Assembly (NCBI GenBank): GCA_030765135.1
Contig: JAVCDC010000145.1
Location: 1 to 64,000, forward strand
Direction: 5' to 3'
DNA: 64,000 nucleotides
Origin: Candidatus Tritonobacter lacicola
GTDB lineage: Bacteria; Auribacterota; Tritonobacteria; Tritonobacterales; Tritonobacteraceae
The notes under the pieces are model-generated. The model was not told the origin of the DNA, searched no databases, and saw only the letters and a program-made list of their open reading frames with translations. Positions 25,143 through 33,659 of this stretch are shown here, piece after piece; position 1 is the first letter of the stretch, and every line of letters begins with the position of its first letter. The translations under genes and the position numbers were made by a program.

Positions 25143-26300
25143 TCACTTCTCCCTGTGCTCGTAGCCCCCGGTGTACGACGGGTAGGTGTATTCGCCCTTC
25201 AAGAAATCAGTTTTCAGGTTTACATCAGTGGCGCCGATATTCAGGAAATCCACCGTGGGGGAAATCAGTTCCTCGTACTGCTTCGGACGCCGGTCCTTGA
25301 GGTAGTAGTACTTCGGCGCCGGGTGGGTCATCCCGTAGTATGCGGGGAGGCAGTCAGCGACGAGGAGCGTGTCCTGCTGATGGGAGGCCTCGACGATTAC
25401 GTCCCCGTGCGGCCCGCAGACTATGGAGTTCCCCCCGTAATGCCACTCGTCCTTGCCCCGCTGCTCGTAGCCGCAGCGGTTGGCGTAGGCGAAGAAGATA
25501 TTGTTGGCGTAGGCGTAGGCCGGAAATAAAAGCCGGGCAACATCGGGATAGGGTACCTTGCTCCGTTCACCGTTGGGCAGGGTGTAATAATTGTCGGCGG
25601 CGGTCGGACCGACGATCAGCTTCGCCCCCTTGAGCGCCAGGATGCGCGCGAGCTCGGGAAACTCGCACTCGTAGCAGTTGAGAACCCCCACCGGGAAACC
25701 GAAGATCGCGTGGACAGGGTAGTTGCTGTTCCCGAAGCTCCAGTTATCACGCTCCTGCTGGCCGTAGAGGTGTGTCTTATTATAGCTATCGAGGAGCTCA
25801 CCCTTCTCGCTGATGACCGCGATGCTATCGTAATACTTCATGCTCACGTCGGGCTCTTTGACCTTCTCCGCGTAGGGGACGATAAGGGCCATGTTGTTAT
25901 TCTTGGCAATCTCGCGGGCTTTGGTAATGCTGGGGCCGTCCTTGAATTCCGCGACCTCCTTCGCCGCCTCGGGACTCAGCGTGTAACCCGGGACGTAGAG
26001 CTCGGGGAAGGCGAGGAGCTGCACGCCGTATTTCGTGGCGGTCTTGACCGCCTCCTCCAGGCGGGCCATGTTCTTCTCCGACGCCCCCTCCCCGCAGGCG
26101 GCCTGCGCCTGGTAGATACCAAGGCGGATGCCGGCTCCTTCCGGCGGGGTCCCGGGGTAGATCGAGGTCCGGACCTGGAGCTTCCGGTAGCTGTCAGTCA
26201 CCGATTTTCTATACCCCGGTGTGCCGTCGCATGATTCTTCCTGGGCAACCACCGGCAGAGCTACCAGTACGACCGTCAGCGCTGCCAGTACTCTCTTCAC
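25143..26300 (-). CDS. Exported carbon-nitrogen hydrolase (nitrilase superfamily)
   Basis: The catalytic triad of the nitrilase superfamily is present: E100 in LLAFPELYVPGY, K175 in YNKTHLYG and C209 in VLNCYECEFPE. Unlike most family members this one has a signal peptide (VLAALTVVLVALPVVAQ) and a 30-residue lead before the catalytic domain, so it should act in the periplasm or outside. Family members hydrolyse amides or nitriles, such as N-carbamoylputrescine, agmatine-related amides or omega-amides. Substrate is not readable here. It lies 13 bases after the exported GATase-like gene and just ahead of gadC, suggesting release of ammonia or acidic amino acids outside the cell. Confidence 0.85.
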   Translation of the reverse strand: MKRVLAALTVVLVALPVVAQEESCDGTPGYRKSVTDSYRKLQVRTSIYPGTPPEGAGIRLGIYQAQAACGEGASEKNMARLEEAVKTATKYGVQLLAFPELYVPGYTLSPEAAKEVAEFKDGPSITKAREIAKNNNMALIVPYAEKVKEPDVSMKYYDSIAVISEKGELLDSYNKTHLYGQQERDNWSFGNSNYPVHAIFGFPVGVLNCYECEFPELARILALKGAKLIVGPTAADNYYTLPNGERSKVPYPDVARLLFPAYAYANNIFFAYANRCGYEQRGKDEWHYGGNSIVCGPHGDVIVEASHQQDTLLVADCLPAYYGMTHPAPKYYYLKDRRPKQYEELISPTVDFLNIGATDVNLKTDFLKGEYTYPSYTGGYEHREK

Positions 26301-26313
26301 TTCCTATCCTCCT

Positions 26314-27846
26314 TTACGGTTTGAGGGCTTTCTCTTCTTTCCCCCGGACCTTCTCGACCGCCAGGGTAAGGAAATTAACCAGGTAGGGAGTCCCCTGGTT
26401 ATAGTCTACCTTTACCTCCGCGTGAAACTGCTCGCCGTAGAGCATCCTCGATTTGCTCTTCAGCGTCTGGACATACCTTGATTTGGCCGTAATAACATAC
26501 TCTTCGGGCAGGGAAACGGGTGAGACCGCCCATCCGTGCACTTCGACAGCCGTGAAAGGGTTGGGAATGCCCTTGAAGATCGGGCGGTCTTCATATTCCT
26601 TTAAGATGGTTATCGGGTTCATCTTGATGTCTTCTTCGAGATCCAGGGAGGTGATGTCCGACCACCCCATGCTCCGCACAAAGGTGTAGCCGTGAGCTAT
26701 GCAGGTCGCCTGGTGGCCGAAGCATATGCCGAGCAGGGGGATGTCGGTTTCCCGTATGATTTCGAACTCACCGTTGTACTCGAACATCGGCAGGTTCTGC
26801 TGTCCCGCGTTGTCTCCACTGCAGATAATGGCGACGGGCTCCCTCTTCAGCTTCTTCAGCATATCCATCGACACCTCGTAATGTGGAACCGTCAAGGTCT
26901 CAAGCCCGAGGTCGAGCCCCTCCACGAACTTCGCGAGCTCGGTGAAGGTAAAACCGTTCATCTGGTTGCCGATGACCAGCACGTAGTCCTTCTCCGGGGG
27001 TTCCGGCACGGGGGGCTTCCCGGGAGAGTAGGGAATGAAGACATTGATCTGGGGGGCATAGCCGTACCACCTTTTAATCAGAAGCCGCAGGTAGCGGCAA
27101 GAGACGGGCTCTATATCGATGATGTTCCTGAAGGTGTCGTTTTTTTCTATATGCGTTCCCTCGATGTCCTTCCATGATCTCCCGTCGCTGCTCATCTGCC
27201 AGACGAAATCCCTGAGCCAACCGTCCTTGCCTCCGGATATGTTCGAAAGCATCCAGATTCGTGAGACTTCCGTCGTCCTGCCGAGGTCGAACTTCACCCA
27301 CGGCGTTGGATCGCCGGGAGGAGTCGAACGCCAGCACGTAACCTGGCCGGGGTCATCGATATCCACGATATTCTTCGGGTTTTCTCCGCTTGAAACCTCG
27401 ACCTTCCGTACGGGGACTCTCACCAGGTTCATGAAGGAATCATCGGAAGTTGTATCCAGATAAAAACGGGTCTGGCCCCAGGGCCCTTTTCCCCCGGTGG
27501 AGTCCACCGCCTGCGCGCGCCAGTAATACCGCGTTTTGTCAGCGAGCGCGTCTTTCTCCTCAACCCGCTTCTCGGTGATGTCCCGGTTTGTTTCGGGGAT
27601 GTTTCTATATTCGATCAAAGAGTCGCTGTCGAAAGTGGGGACTTTATCAACCTGATAGATGTAGGTTCGTTTGCCGCTTCCACCGGAAGCGTTCAATATC
27701 GACAGCAAGGGCCTTCTGTTCGTCGCGATTATGTCCCAACTGGGGTTGTTCGTTAAGCGGGGCGCGGTGAGCGGCTCCGAAGAGCCCCCGGCCACGCAAA
27801 AAACACTGACGGCGAAAACCAATAAATAGGGAAAAATCCGCTTCAT
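26314..27846 (-). CDS. Exported protein: Fn3-like and F5/8C domains plus class I glutamine amidotransferase
   Basis: A signal peptide is followed by an Fn3-like region (about residues 35-130, YYWRAQAVDSTGGKGPWGQT), a discoidin/F5-8C-like domain (about 145-270, WVKFDLGRTTEVSRIWMLSN) and a class I GATase domain (about 287-500). The GATase triad is intact: C375 in LLGICFGHQ, H475 and E477 in YGEQFHAEV. These domains normally hydrolyse glutamine and pass ammonia to a fused or partner synthase inside the cell. An exported copy with sugar-binding-type domains and no synthase is unusual. A free-standing glutaminase or a gamma-glutamyl hydrolase are both possible. It precedes the exported nitrilase gene by 13 bases. 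Confidence 0.8.
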   Translation of the reverse strand: MKRIFPYLLVFAVSVFCVAGGSSEPLTAPRLTNNPSWDIIATNRRPLLSILNASGGSGKRTYIYQVDKVPTFDSDSLIEYRNIPETNRDITEKRVEEKDALADKTRYYWRAQAVDSTGGKGPWGQTRFYLDTTSDDSFMNLVRVPVRKVEVSSGENPKNIVDIDDPGQVTCWRSTPPGDPTPWVKFDLGRTTEVSRIWMLSNISGGKDGWLRDFVWQMSSDGRSWKDIEGTHIEKNDTFRNIIDIEPVSCRYLRLLIKRWYGYAPQINVFIPYSPGKPPVPEPPEKDYVLVIGNQMNGFTFTELAKFVEGLDLGLETLTVPHYEVSMDMLKKLKREPVAIICSGDNAGQQNLPMFEYNGEFEIIRETDIPLLGICFGHQATCIAHGYTFVRSMGWSDITSLDLEEDIKMNPITILKEYEDRPIFKGIPNPFTAVEVHGWAVSPVSLPEEYVITAKSRYVQTLKSKSRMLYGEQFHAEVKVDYNQGTPYLVNFLTLAVEKVRGKEEKALKP

Positions 27847-28003
27847 CGCACCCCCTTTTCGGTAAGGCAGCGGCCGAAGACAAGGCTCTCCTCGAACCTG
27901 CGTCTCCGCATTGAATATAATGTTAGTAACTAATTATCTATCAGGCAATAAATTTGCTTACTTCCTGCCTGCCGGCAGCAGGCGTTCGCGAATTCATTAA
28001 AGA

Positions 28004-28984
28004 TTACCTGCCCAGTGTAGCCACCATGACGGCCTTGATCGTATGGACCCTGTTCTCGGCTTCGTCGAAAACTTTCGAGTGCTTGCTCTCAAAGACCTCG
28101 TCCGTCGCCTCGCAGATGTCCGGGTACCGGCTCGAAAGCTCGGTGCAGGTGTTGTGGAAGCAAGGAAGGCAGTGCATGAAAATCACGTGCGGGTTCCCTG
28201 TTTTATCAAGCATGTCACGGTTGACCTGATACGGCCCGAGCAATTTTATCCGCTCCGCGATCTTGCTTTCCTCCCCCATGGAGGCCCACACGTCCGTGTA
28301 AATCACGTCCGCCCCTTCAACACCTTTTTCAACGTCGGAAGTTATCGTGATTTTCCCTTCGTTTTCGCCGGCAAATTCCTCCGCGTCCTTTACGAGTTCC
28401 TTGGCGGGGAAGAGCGCTTCGGCGGACACGATCCTGAAATCCATGCCCATCTTGGCGGCGCCGACCATAAGGGAATTGGCCACGTTGCTCCGGCCGTCCC
28501 CAACATAAGCAAAACGAACCCCTTTCAGACAGCCTTTGTTCTCTAAAACTGTCATGAAATCGGCGAGGACCTGTGTGGGATGAAACCTGTCCGTCAGGCC
28601 GTTCCAAACCGGAACGCCGGCGTACCGCGCGAGCTGCTCGACCGTTTCATGTTTGAACCCCCTGAACGCGATCCCGTCAAACATTCGTCCGAGAACCCTG
28701 GCCGTGTCTTTTACCGTTTCCTTCTTCCCGAGCTGGATATCTTGCATCCCGAGGTATTCGGCGTGCGCCCCTTCATCCACGCCGGCCACAACGAAGGCGC
28801 AGCGGGTTCTCGTTGACGGTTTCTCGAAGATCAGCGCGATATTCTTCCCTTCCAGGCTGTTTTCCCTCGATCCTGAATATTTGTCTTCTTTCAGCTTGAT
28901 AGAAAGATCGAGAAGGAACCGGATTTCCCGGGGCGAGTAATTCTCCAGCGTCAAAAAATGTCTCCCTTTCAGGTTGAACGGCAT
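28004..28984 (-). CDS. arcB: Ornithine carbamoyltransferase, catabolic type
   Basis: This enzyme interconverts citrulline and phosphate with ornithine and carbamoyl phosphate. Phosphate-binding [14 protein letters not shown] and [10 protein letters not shown] are all present. The stretch [17 protein letters not shown] and the FHNT after HCLP resemble catabolic ArcB more than biosynthetic ArgF, which has AHRGEE at this point. In the arginine deiminase route ArcB helps make ATP and ammonia under acid or anaerobic conditions. No arcA, arcC or arcD is beside it, so the assignment to that route is tentative. A putrescine or other carbamoyltransferase is a less likely alternative. The position upstream of the exported hydrolases and gad genes supports an acid-stress setting. 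Confidence 0.88.
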   Translation of the reverse strand: MPFNLKGRHFLTLENYSPREIRFLLDLSIKLKEDKYSGSRENSLEGKNIALIFEKPSTRTRCAFVVAGVDEGAHAEYLGMQDIQLGKKETVKDTARVLGRMFDGIAFRGFKHETVEQLARYAGVPVWNGLTDRFHPTQVLADFMTVLENKGCLKGVRFAYVGDGRSNVANSLMVGAAKMGMDFRIVSAEALFPAKELVKDAEEFAGENEGKITITSDVEKGVEGADVIYTDVWASMGEESKIAERIKLLGPYQVNRDMLDKTGNPHVIFMHCLPCFHNTCTELSSRYPDICEATDEVFESKHSKVFDEAENRVHTIKAVMVATLGR

Positions 28985-29164
28985 TTTATCCTCCTTCTTT
29001 CTTTCGGGATGATTGCTTATCCATTCAGCGCCTTTTACCCGTGGGATTATATCACAGGACAGAAAAGGGTTATAACGGGGAAAGTCCCTGCTGAATCATC
29101 TTGAACAGGCAGAGAAAAGATCGCGGTTCAATCTTACGATATATCGGAAGATATGTTCTGCCGC

Positions 29165-29794
29165 TCAGGGCGAGCGCCAGCCGTATTCCAGCGGATCTTC
29201 CAGTTCACCGCCGCCGGAGCCGCCGGGCGAACCGTAAGGAGAGCCGTCGTCCATGACATAGCCTTCCGGGATCCCGGAACCGGCCGGCTGGAAATTTATC
29301 TTCAAGCTGAAAGAAGCCGGAGTGGGTGTCGCCGTCGGCGAGGGAGTCTGTGTCGGTGTGAACGTTGGTGTGGGCGAGGGCGTGTTCGTCGGAGAAGGCG
29401 TCGGCGTAAAAGTAGGTGTGGCGGTCGGGGTAGGCGTAGGTGCAAGGGGGCAATATTTTAAAATTATACCTTTGTCTCCAACCGCCCAGCCGTTGTCATC
29501 ATCCGCAAAATCAACGCCGTTCAGTGTAACGTCGGTACCGCTCTCCTGCTCTTTCCACTCCCAGCCGCCGTCCTCGGTGCGGAGTATCGTCCCTTTTTCA
29601 CCTACCGCCCATCCCAGCTTTTCGGTCACGAAATCGACGCCGTTCAAACGGCATTCCACACCGCTTTCCAGGTGCTTCCAGCGCGGCTCGGCGAGCAGCT
29701 GGCATGCCGCGCTTGAAACCCAGGCAAGAGACAGGCCCAGAATCAGGATAACCCTGTAAGCCCATATTCTTTCTTGTCCTGGCCGGTTTTTCAT
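29165..29794 (-). CDS. Exported Ycf48/BNR-type repeat protein with PT linker and a cut-short C-terminal domain
   Basis: After a signal peptide two repeats of about 38 residues resemble Ycf48/BNR propeller blades (LNGVDFVTEKLGWAVGEKGT and LNGVDFADDDNGWAVGDKGI). About 45 residues of PT-rich linker follow (PTPTPTATPTFTPTPSP). The last 48 residues (SLKINFQPAGSGIPEGYVMD, then ends EYGWRSP) look like only the beginning of a malectin-like or similar beta-sandwich domain that begins with NFQP and GYxxDxG in other exported proteins. The gene therefore seems 3'-truncated, or the domain frame is lost. A whole Ycf48 propeller has about seven blades, so two is few. Role unknown. Confidence 0.65.
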   Translation of the reverse strand: MKNRPGQERIWAYRVILILGLSLAWVSSAACQLLAEPRWKHLESGVECRLNGVDFVTEKLGWAVGEKGTILRTEDGGWEWKEQESGTDVTLNGVDFADDDNGWAVGDKGIILKYCPLAPTPTPTATPTFTPTPSPTNTPSPTPTFTPTQTPSPTATPTPASFSLKINFQPAGSGIPEGYVMDDGSPYGSPGGSGGGELEDPLEYGWRSP

Positions 29795-29911
29795 AACACC
29801 AGATCATATAAGCAGGAACCGTGCCAAGTGAACAGGTGGGGCTGATATTCCGTAATTTCTTGCTGGACAATAAGTTATTAATAATTATAAGGATTGGGAT
29901 GGAAACAGATG

Positions 29912-29946
29912 TTTGTCATAATGACAATGTTTATCATTATGACAAA
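29912..29946. promoter_or_regulatory. Operator-like repeats of TTGTCAT/ATGACAA
   Basis: TTTGTCATAATGA (29912-29924) and TCATTATGACAAA (29934-29946) are exact inverted repeats with a 9-base spacer. Within the left arm TTGTCATAATGACAA is itself palindromic, so three half-sites are present. The AT-rich site lies about 120 bases upstream of the Ycf48-type gene. It resembles a binding site for a dimeric repressor. Confidence 0.55.
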
Positions 29947-30084
29947 ATTTCTGCGCTTCAGCTAAACCTGGTGATTAAGTGATGGGCAAAAGGGAAGATA
30001 AACTCAACCTCTCCCCCGCAGAGGGGAAATAAGATGATCAGGGGGAGAGAATGGGTAAGTAAAGGCCGCACACGGCCCTGTCAG

Positions 30085-30510
30085 TTAGCGACGGCCGCGC
30101 CTGCCGCGGCGATCGGCAGGCGCGTATCTTCGCTGGTGGATTGGCCGGGGCGGGGCGGCGGGACTGCGGAGTTCCTGCTGCATCTGCCGGTAACTTTCCG
30201 TGCAGAACTTCTCGACCTCTTCACCGGCATCCTTGCAAATGCGATCCATTTCCTTGTAGAGTTCCGGAGATCCCTGCCCCGCAGCCCTGTAAAGTTTCGA
30301 GGTTCTGCGCTCCACGGTCTTGCCGATTTCACCGCCCGCCTGGCCGACCCTGTCTGTCATCTCCGCGACATACCGCATGAGCGCCCTCTCTTTTTCTTTC
30401 CTTGTCCGGGGCGCTCCCGCCGGCATGGCCGCGAATGAAGGTATCGCGCCCGACATAAAGAGAGCAACGGCTGCGAGTACTGCCGTAATGTCTATTACGT
30501 TCTTCCTCAT
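30085..30510 (-). CDS. Small exported helical protein of unknown function
   Basis: A signal peptide (MRKNVIDITAVLAAVALFMS, cleaved near AFAA-like SFAAMP) is followed by a mostly helical mature part (EKERALMRYVAEMTDRVGQ, GGEIGKTVERRTSKLYRAAG, RICKDAGEEVEKFCTES) with two Cys residues about 15 apart, which could form a disulfide. The C-terminus is Pro- and Arg-rich (RRYAPADRRGRRGRR). I recognise no family. Strong basic charge at the end suggests contact with envelope polyanions or nucleic acid, which is inference. Confidence 0.55.
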   Translation of the reverse strand: MRKNVIDITAVLAAVALFMSGAIPSFAAMPAGAPRTRKEKERALMRYVAEMTDRVGQAGGEIGKTVERRTSKLYRAAGQGSPELYKEMDRICKDAGEEVEKFCTESYRQMQQELRSPAAPPRPIHQRRYAPADRRGRRGRR

Positions 30511-30592
30511 TTTCCGGTCCGTTTCGTCAAATAACCGCTCATAGATGCAAGCGAGCGCAGAACGCGCTACTCGGTCTTTACCCGATTATGCC

Positions 30593-32038
30593 TCAGGTGA
30601 CACGGTTACGGCCAGCCTTCTTGGCCAGATAAAGCGCCTCATCCGCGCGGGATACCCACCGGTACAGGTCGGGGTCCTCCGGCACTATCTCAGCCGTGCC
30701 GAAGCTCGCGGTAACCGGGATGACAACATCGCCCCACTCGACAGGGTGGTCCTCTATGTACCGGCGAAGGCGTTCCGCTAGCTCGCGCGCACCCGATACA
30801 CCGGTGTCGGGCAAGATTATGATGAACTCCTCCCCTCCGAACCGCGCGCGGGTATCGACGTCCCTCGTGTTCTCCACAGTGTACCGGGCTATCTCCTGGA
30901 GAGTCCTGTCGCCGGCGGGGTGCCCGTACTCGTCGTTGACCGATTTGAAATGATCGATGTCGAATATAATGAGGGAACACGGGGCTCCGTGGCGCCTGGA
31001 CCTTTTAAACTGGATATCGAGTTGCTCCCCGGCGAATCTCCGGTTCCTCAAACCCGTCAGGCTGTCCGTGATCGACAGTTTTGCAAGCTCCTGCCTTGCC
31101 CGGAAAACCTGTTGAAAAAGGAGAAAAAAGAAATAGATGCCGGTGATTCCGAGAAATCCGACGATCAACAGGAGGATGTCCTGCGCGCTCTTGCTGTACT
31201 GCAGCTGGCTGTGGATACTCTTGATTGCATCGCCCGTACCGATACTCCCAAGCATGCTCAACTGCCGTTGAACGCCAAACCCCAGGCAGATCGCGATGCC
31301 GACAGGCACCACCAGAGAGATGATCAGGCAGGCGGTAATCCTCACGGGGGTGACCTCTTCAATGATGAACTTGCCCGCGCGGGATTCCTTCCAGCGCGCA
31401 ATTTTCCGGCCGGTCAGCCATAGAACAGGGCCGACTATCAGCAGGAAGTACAGCACGTTATTCAGTATCCACCCTTCCCACAGCGGAAAGAACATGCTGG
31501 TCTCCCCCACGCCCCGCAGCGCCCAGAGGAACGCGGCTGAAGACGATGCCGACGCCCCCAGGAGGACGCTGGCCGCGAAGATGGCCTTACTTCGGAAGTC
31601 GGATAAATCCGGTTCCGCCCTGAAAGCGGAGGCGAGCGTGTGCATCACGAACAGTCCGACCGGGTTGGCGAAAGAGAAAATAAGCGCGGGAGGAATGGAC
31701 ATGCCGGCGTCCACCGAGACAGCGAACGTGCCGACATATGCGGCCGCCGCCCCCCAGCCGATGCCGAACCAGAAGGTGAGAATCCCGCTGAGAATGATCG
31801 GCGGGTAAAACGTAAAGTAGATGGGTACGTCATGGACCGTCGCGATTTGCACCGCGTCAAAGCCGCAGCGCCGCGATAGTATCCCGAGGAATACAGACGC
31901 GACCGTAAAAGCAAGAAACGTCGCGCCGACGGACAACCTGAAACGACGCGGCAACTCTTCTGCAATGAGGACCCGTAACGGCAGGGACCTCAATAATGTC
32001 CTTCTTCCTTCCTCCCCTGCGACGGCATCAACCCTCAT
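30593..32038 (-). CDS. MASE1-GGDEF diguanylate cyclase
   Basis: The N-terminal half holds about eight hydrophobic helices in the pattern of a MASE1 sensor (FYPPIILSGILTFWFGIGWG, NNVLYFLLIVGPVLWLTG). A GGDEF domain occupies about residues 320-480. It has the start SLTGLRNRRF, an intact active site RFGGEEF and an RDVD inhibitory I-site five residues before it. The protein should therefore make cyclic di-GMP from GTP and be product-inhibited. The ligand of the membrane sensor is unknown. The gene appears monocistronic on the minus strand. Confidence 0.9.
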   Translation of the reverse strand: MRVDAVAGEEGRRTLLRSLPLRVLIAEELPRRFRLSVGATFLAFTVASVFLGILSRRCGFDAVQIATVHDVPIYFTFYPPIILSGILTFWFGIGWGAAAAYVGTFAVSVDAGMSIPPALIFSFANPVGLFVMHTLASAFRAEPDLSDFRSKAIFAASVLLGASASSSAAFLWALRGVGETSMFFPLWEGWILNNVLYFLLIVGPVLWLTGRKIARWKESRAGKFIIEEVTPVRITACLIISLVVPVGIAICLGFGVQRQLSMLGSIGTGDAIKSIHSQLQYSKSAQDILLLIVGFLGITGIYFFFLLFQQVFRARQELAKLSITDSLTGLRNRRFAGEQLDIQFKRSRRHGAPCSLIIFDIDHFKSVNDEYGHPAGDRTLQEIARYTVENTRDVDTRARFGGEEFIIILPDTGVSGARELAERLRRYIEDHPVEWGDVVIPVTASFGTAEIVPEDPDLYRWVSRADEALYLAKKAGRNRVT

Positions 32039-32083
32039 AATATAAATGAAAACCGGGGGCTCTTTTCCTTATTAATAAGACGT

Positions 32084-32452
32084 TCAATCTTCATTCCACA
32101 TCTCACACTCCTGCAGAGCGAGTTCGGCGTAAATCTCCAAGCCTTTGTCGGGCTTTTTATTGTACTTTTTAAGGGCTTTTAAAGCCTCATCGGAACCGTG
32201 ATGGGCTAGAATCATCATAACGGCCTCTTTCGTTGATCTTTTTACTTTTCTAGCCAGGAGAAGCTCGCCCATCTCGACTATCTTTTCTTTCGGAATCTTA
32301 TCGTAGTTCTCGGGCAGGAGAGAATGGCCGCCTATGTATCTTCCCTGTTCACGCAGTTCTGGAATATCACTGTCCCTCGTAAACGATATCTGCGGCTCTC
32401 TTCCCCGTTCTAAAGCATCTTCCAAAAACAGCCAGAACTCCTTCTCGGTCAT
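32084..32452 (-). CDS. Small cytosolic hypothetical protein
   Basis: The start at 32452 (MTEKEFW) follows an AAGGGGG ribosome site; an earlier in-frame ATG would overlap the enolase-superfamily gene and has no such site. The 122-residue product is helical and charged, without signal peptide or membrane segment. Repeated helices (EKIVEMGELLLARKVKRSTK, EAVMMILAHHGSDEALKALK, GLEIYAELALQECEMW) have the look of HEAT/ARM-like pairs. I recognise no family and the neighbours give no hint. Confidence 0.6.
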   Translation of the reverse strand: MTEKEFWLFLEDALERGREPQISFTRDSDIPELREQGRYIGGHSLLPENYDKIPKEKIVEMGELLLARKVKRSTKEAVMMILAHHGSDEALKALKKYNKKPDKGLEIYAELALQECEMWNED

Positions 32453-32489
32453 ATTATCCCCCTTTCCTGATGGTACATTATAAAACAAT

Positions 32490-33659
32490 TTAGCCCTTCG
32501 GCAAGCCCGGGATAAGTTCGCGCTGAACGGTCCATCGCCGTAAGACCTCTTCATTTACGGCAACACCCAGGCCCGGCCCCGGTGAAAACCCGGGCCGTCG
32601 ACCGCCATAGCCGAACTGGAGCACCGGTTCAAACGGGTCCTCCCTGAGAAGCAGCAGGCCGAAACAACCTTCCGCGTAGGTCACCTTACCGACGGCGGTT
32701 ACCAGTGCCATGTGGGCGGCCGAGAGAAGCGACGACTCCCCCACCTGGCACCCGGCCTGGACCACCAGGCCGGCCTCGAGCGCTTCTCGGCATCGGTTGC
32801 AGGCCGCCACCAGACCGCCGCACTTCGAGATCCGCACGTTGACCGCCGTACACGCGCGCTTCTCTATCAGGCGCTCCAGGGAGGCACGGTCGCTCAGGCT
32901 CTCGTCGGCCATGACTCCTAAACCCGTTTCCCGCACAAGCCTCGCAAGGCCATCAACGTCGCCTGCGGCAACCGGCTGCTCGAATGAACGCACACCGAAT
33001 GCCGACAATTCACGCATGGCTTTCAACGCCTCATCGACACTCCACGCCATATTGGCGTCAACCCGGATATCGCATCGCTTTCCCAGTACCCGCCGGGCAC
33101 GGCGGACAGCCTGCGCGTCGATTTCCTTGCCGACCTTCAATTTAACCTGGAGAATTCCGAAAAGACGTATTTTCAGCATGGTCTTTATATAGTTGACCCC
33201 ACGGTCAGCAGAGATGACAGGGCTGTAGCGGACACTATCGGGAAAGGTGTTCCGGTCAGCCAGCCGCACGGGCTCTTTGAATGCTCGTCCGAAGGTGTCG
33301 AGGAGGGCGAGATCAACAGCGCACCAGGCGGCGTTTTGCGGCCGGTCAGCGTCCACCCAGTCTGCCGGAGCTTTCCCGTCACATTCCTCGAGAAATGCTA
33401 GTACCTCCCGCATGGAATTGAATTCCGCACCCAGCAGCCGCGGCAGGAGGCTGCCTCGTAATAGTTCGAATGCCCCCTCCCGTGATTCCCCCGTCACGTA
33501 TTCACGGGGAAGGCACTCACCGAAGCCAGCGCGGCCGGCATCGGTAACACATTTCACGAATAGGCTTGAGGACGATTTTCGTTCCGCCGCGGCGTGCTTG
33601 AAGGGCTTGCGGAACGGCAGATCGACGCAGAAGATTTCAAATTTCGCTATGCGTGCCAT
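32490..33659 (-). CDS. Enolase-superfamily enzyme (muconate-lactonizing/dipeptide-epimerase group)
   Basis: The protein has the N-terminal capping domain and the TIM-barrel of the MLE subgroup. Catalytic and metal residues are visible: the KxK pair in LQVKLKVG, metal ligands in IRVDANMAW, SFEQPV and VMADESL, and the opposite Lys in VRISKCGG. The MLE group includes muconate cycloisomerase, o-succinylbenzoate synthase and dipeptide epimerases; the sequence alone does not decide among them. Its start overlaps the stop of the upstream hydrolase gene by one base (TGATG), so the two are coupled and may act in one pathway. Confidence 0.82.
   Translation of the reverse strand: MARIAKFEIFCVDLPFRKPFKHAAAERKSSSSLFVKCVTDAGRAGFGECLPREYVTGESREGAFELLRGSLLPRLLGAEFNSMREVLAFLEECDGKAPADWVDADRPQNAAWCAVDLALLDTFGRAFKEPVRLADRNTFPDSVRYSPVISADRGVNYIKTMLKIRLFGILQVKLKVGKEIDAQAVRRARRVLGKRCDIRVDANMAWSVDEALKAMRELSAFGVRSFEQPVAAGDVDGLARLVRETGLGVMADESLSDRASLERLIEKRACTAVNVRISKCGGLVAACNRCREALEAGLVVQAGCQVGESSLLSAAHMALVTAVGKVTYAEGCFGLLLLREDPFEPVLQFGYGGRRPGFSPGPGLGVAVNEEVLRRWTVQRELIPGLPKG

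Noticed and set aside
20867-28984. Complete arginine deiminase operon
   Set aside because: Only the carbamoyltransferase is present; no arcA, arcC or arcD lies in the window.
30008-30052. CTCTCCCCC/GGGGGAGAG inverted repeat
   Set aside because: Only 8-9 base pairs with an uneven spacer and no T-tract; could be chance in a purine-rich stretch.
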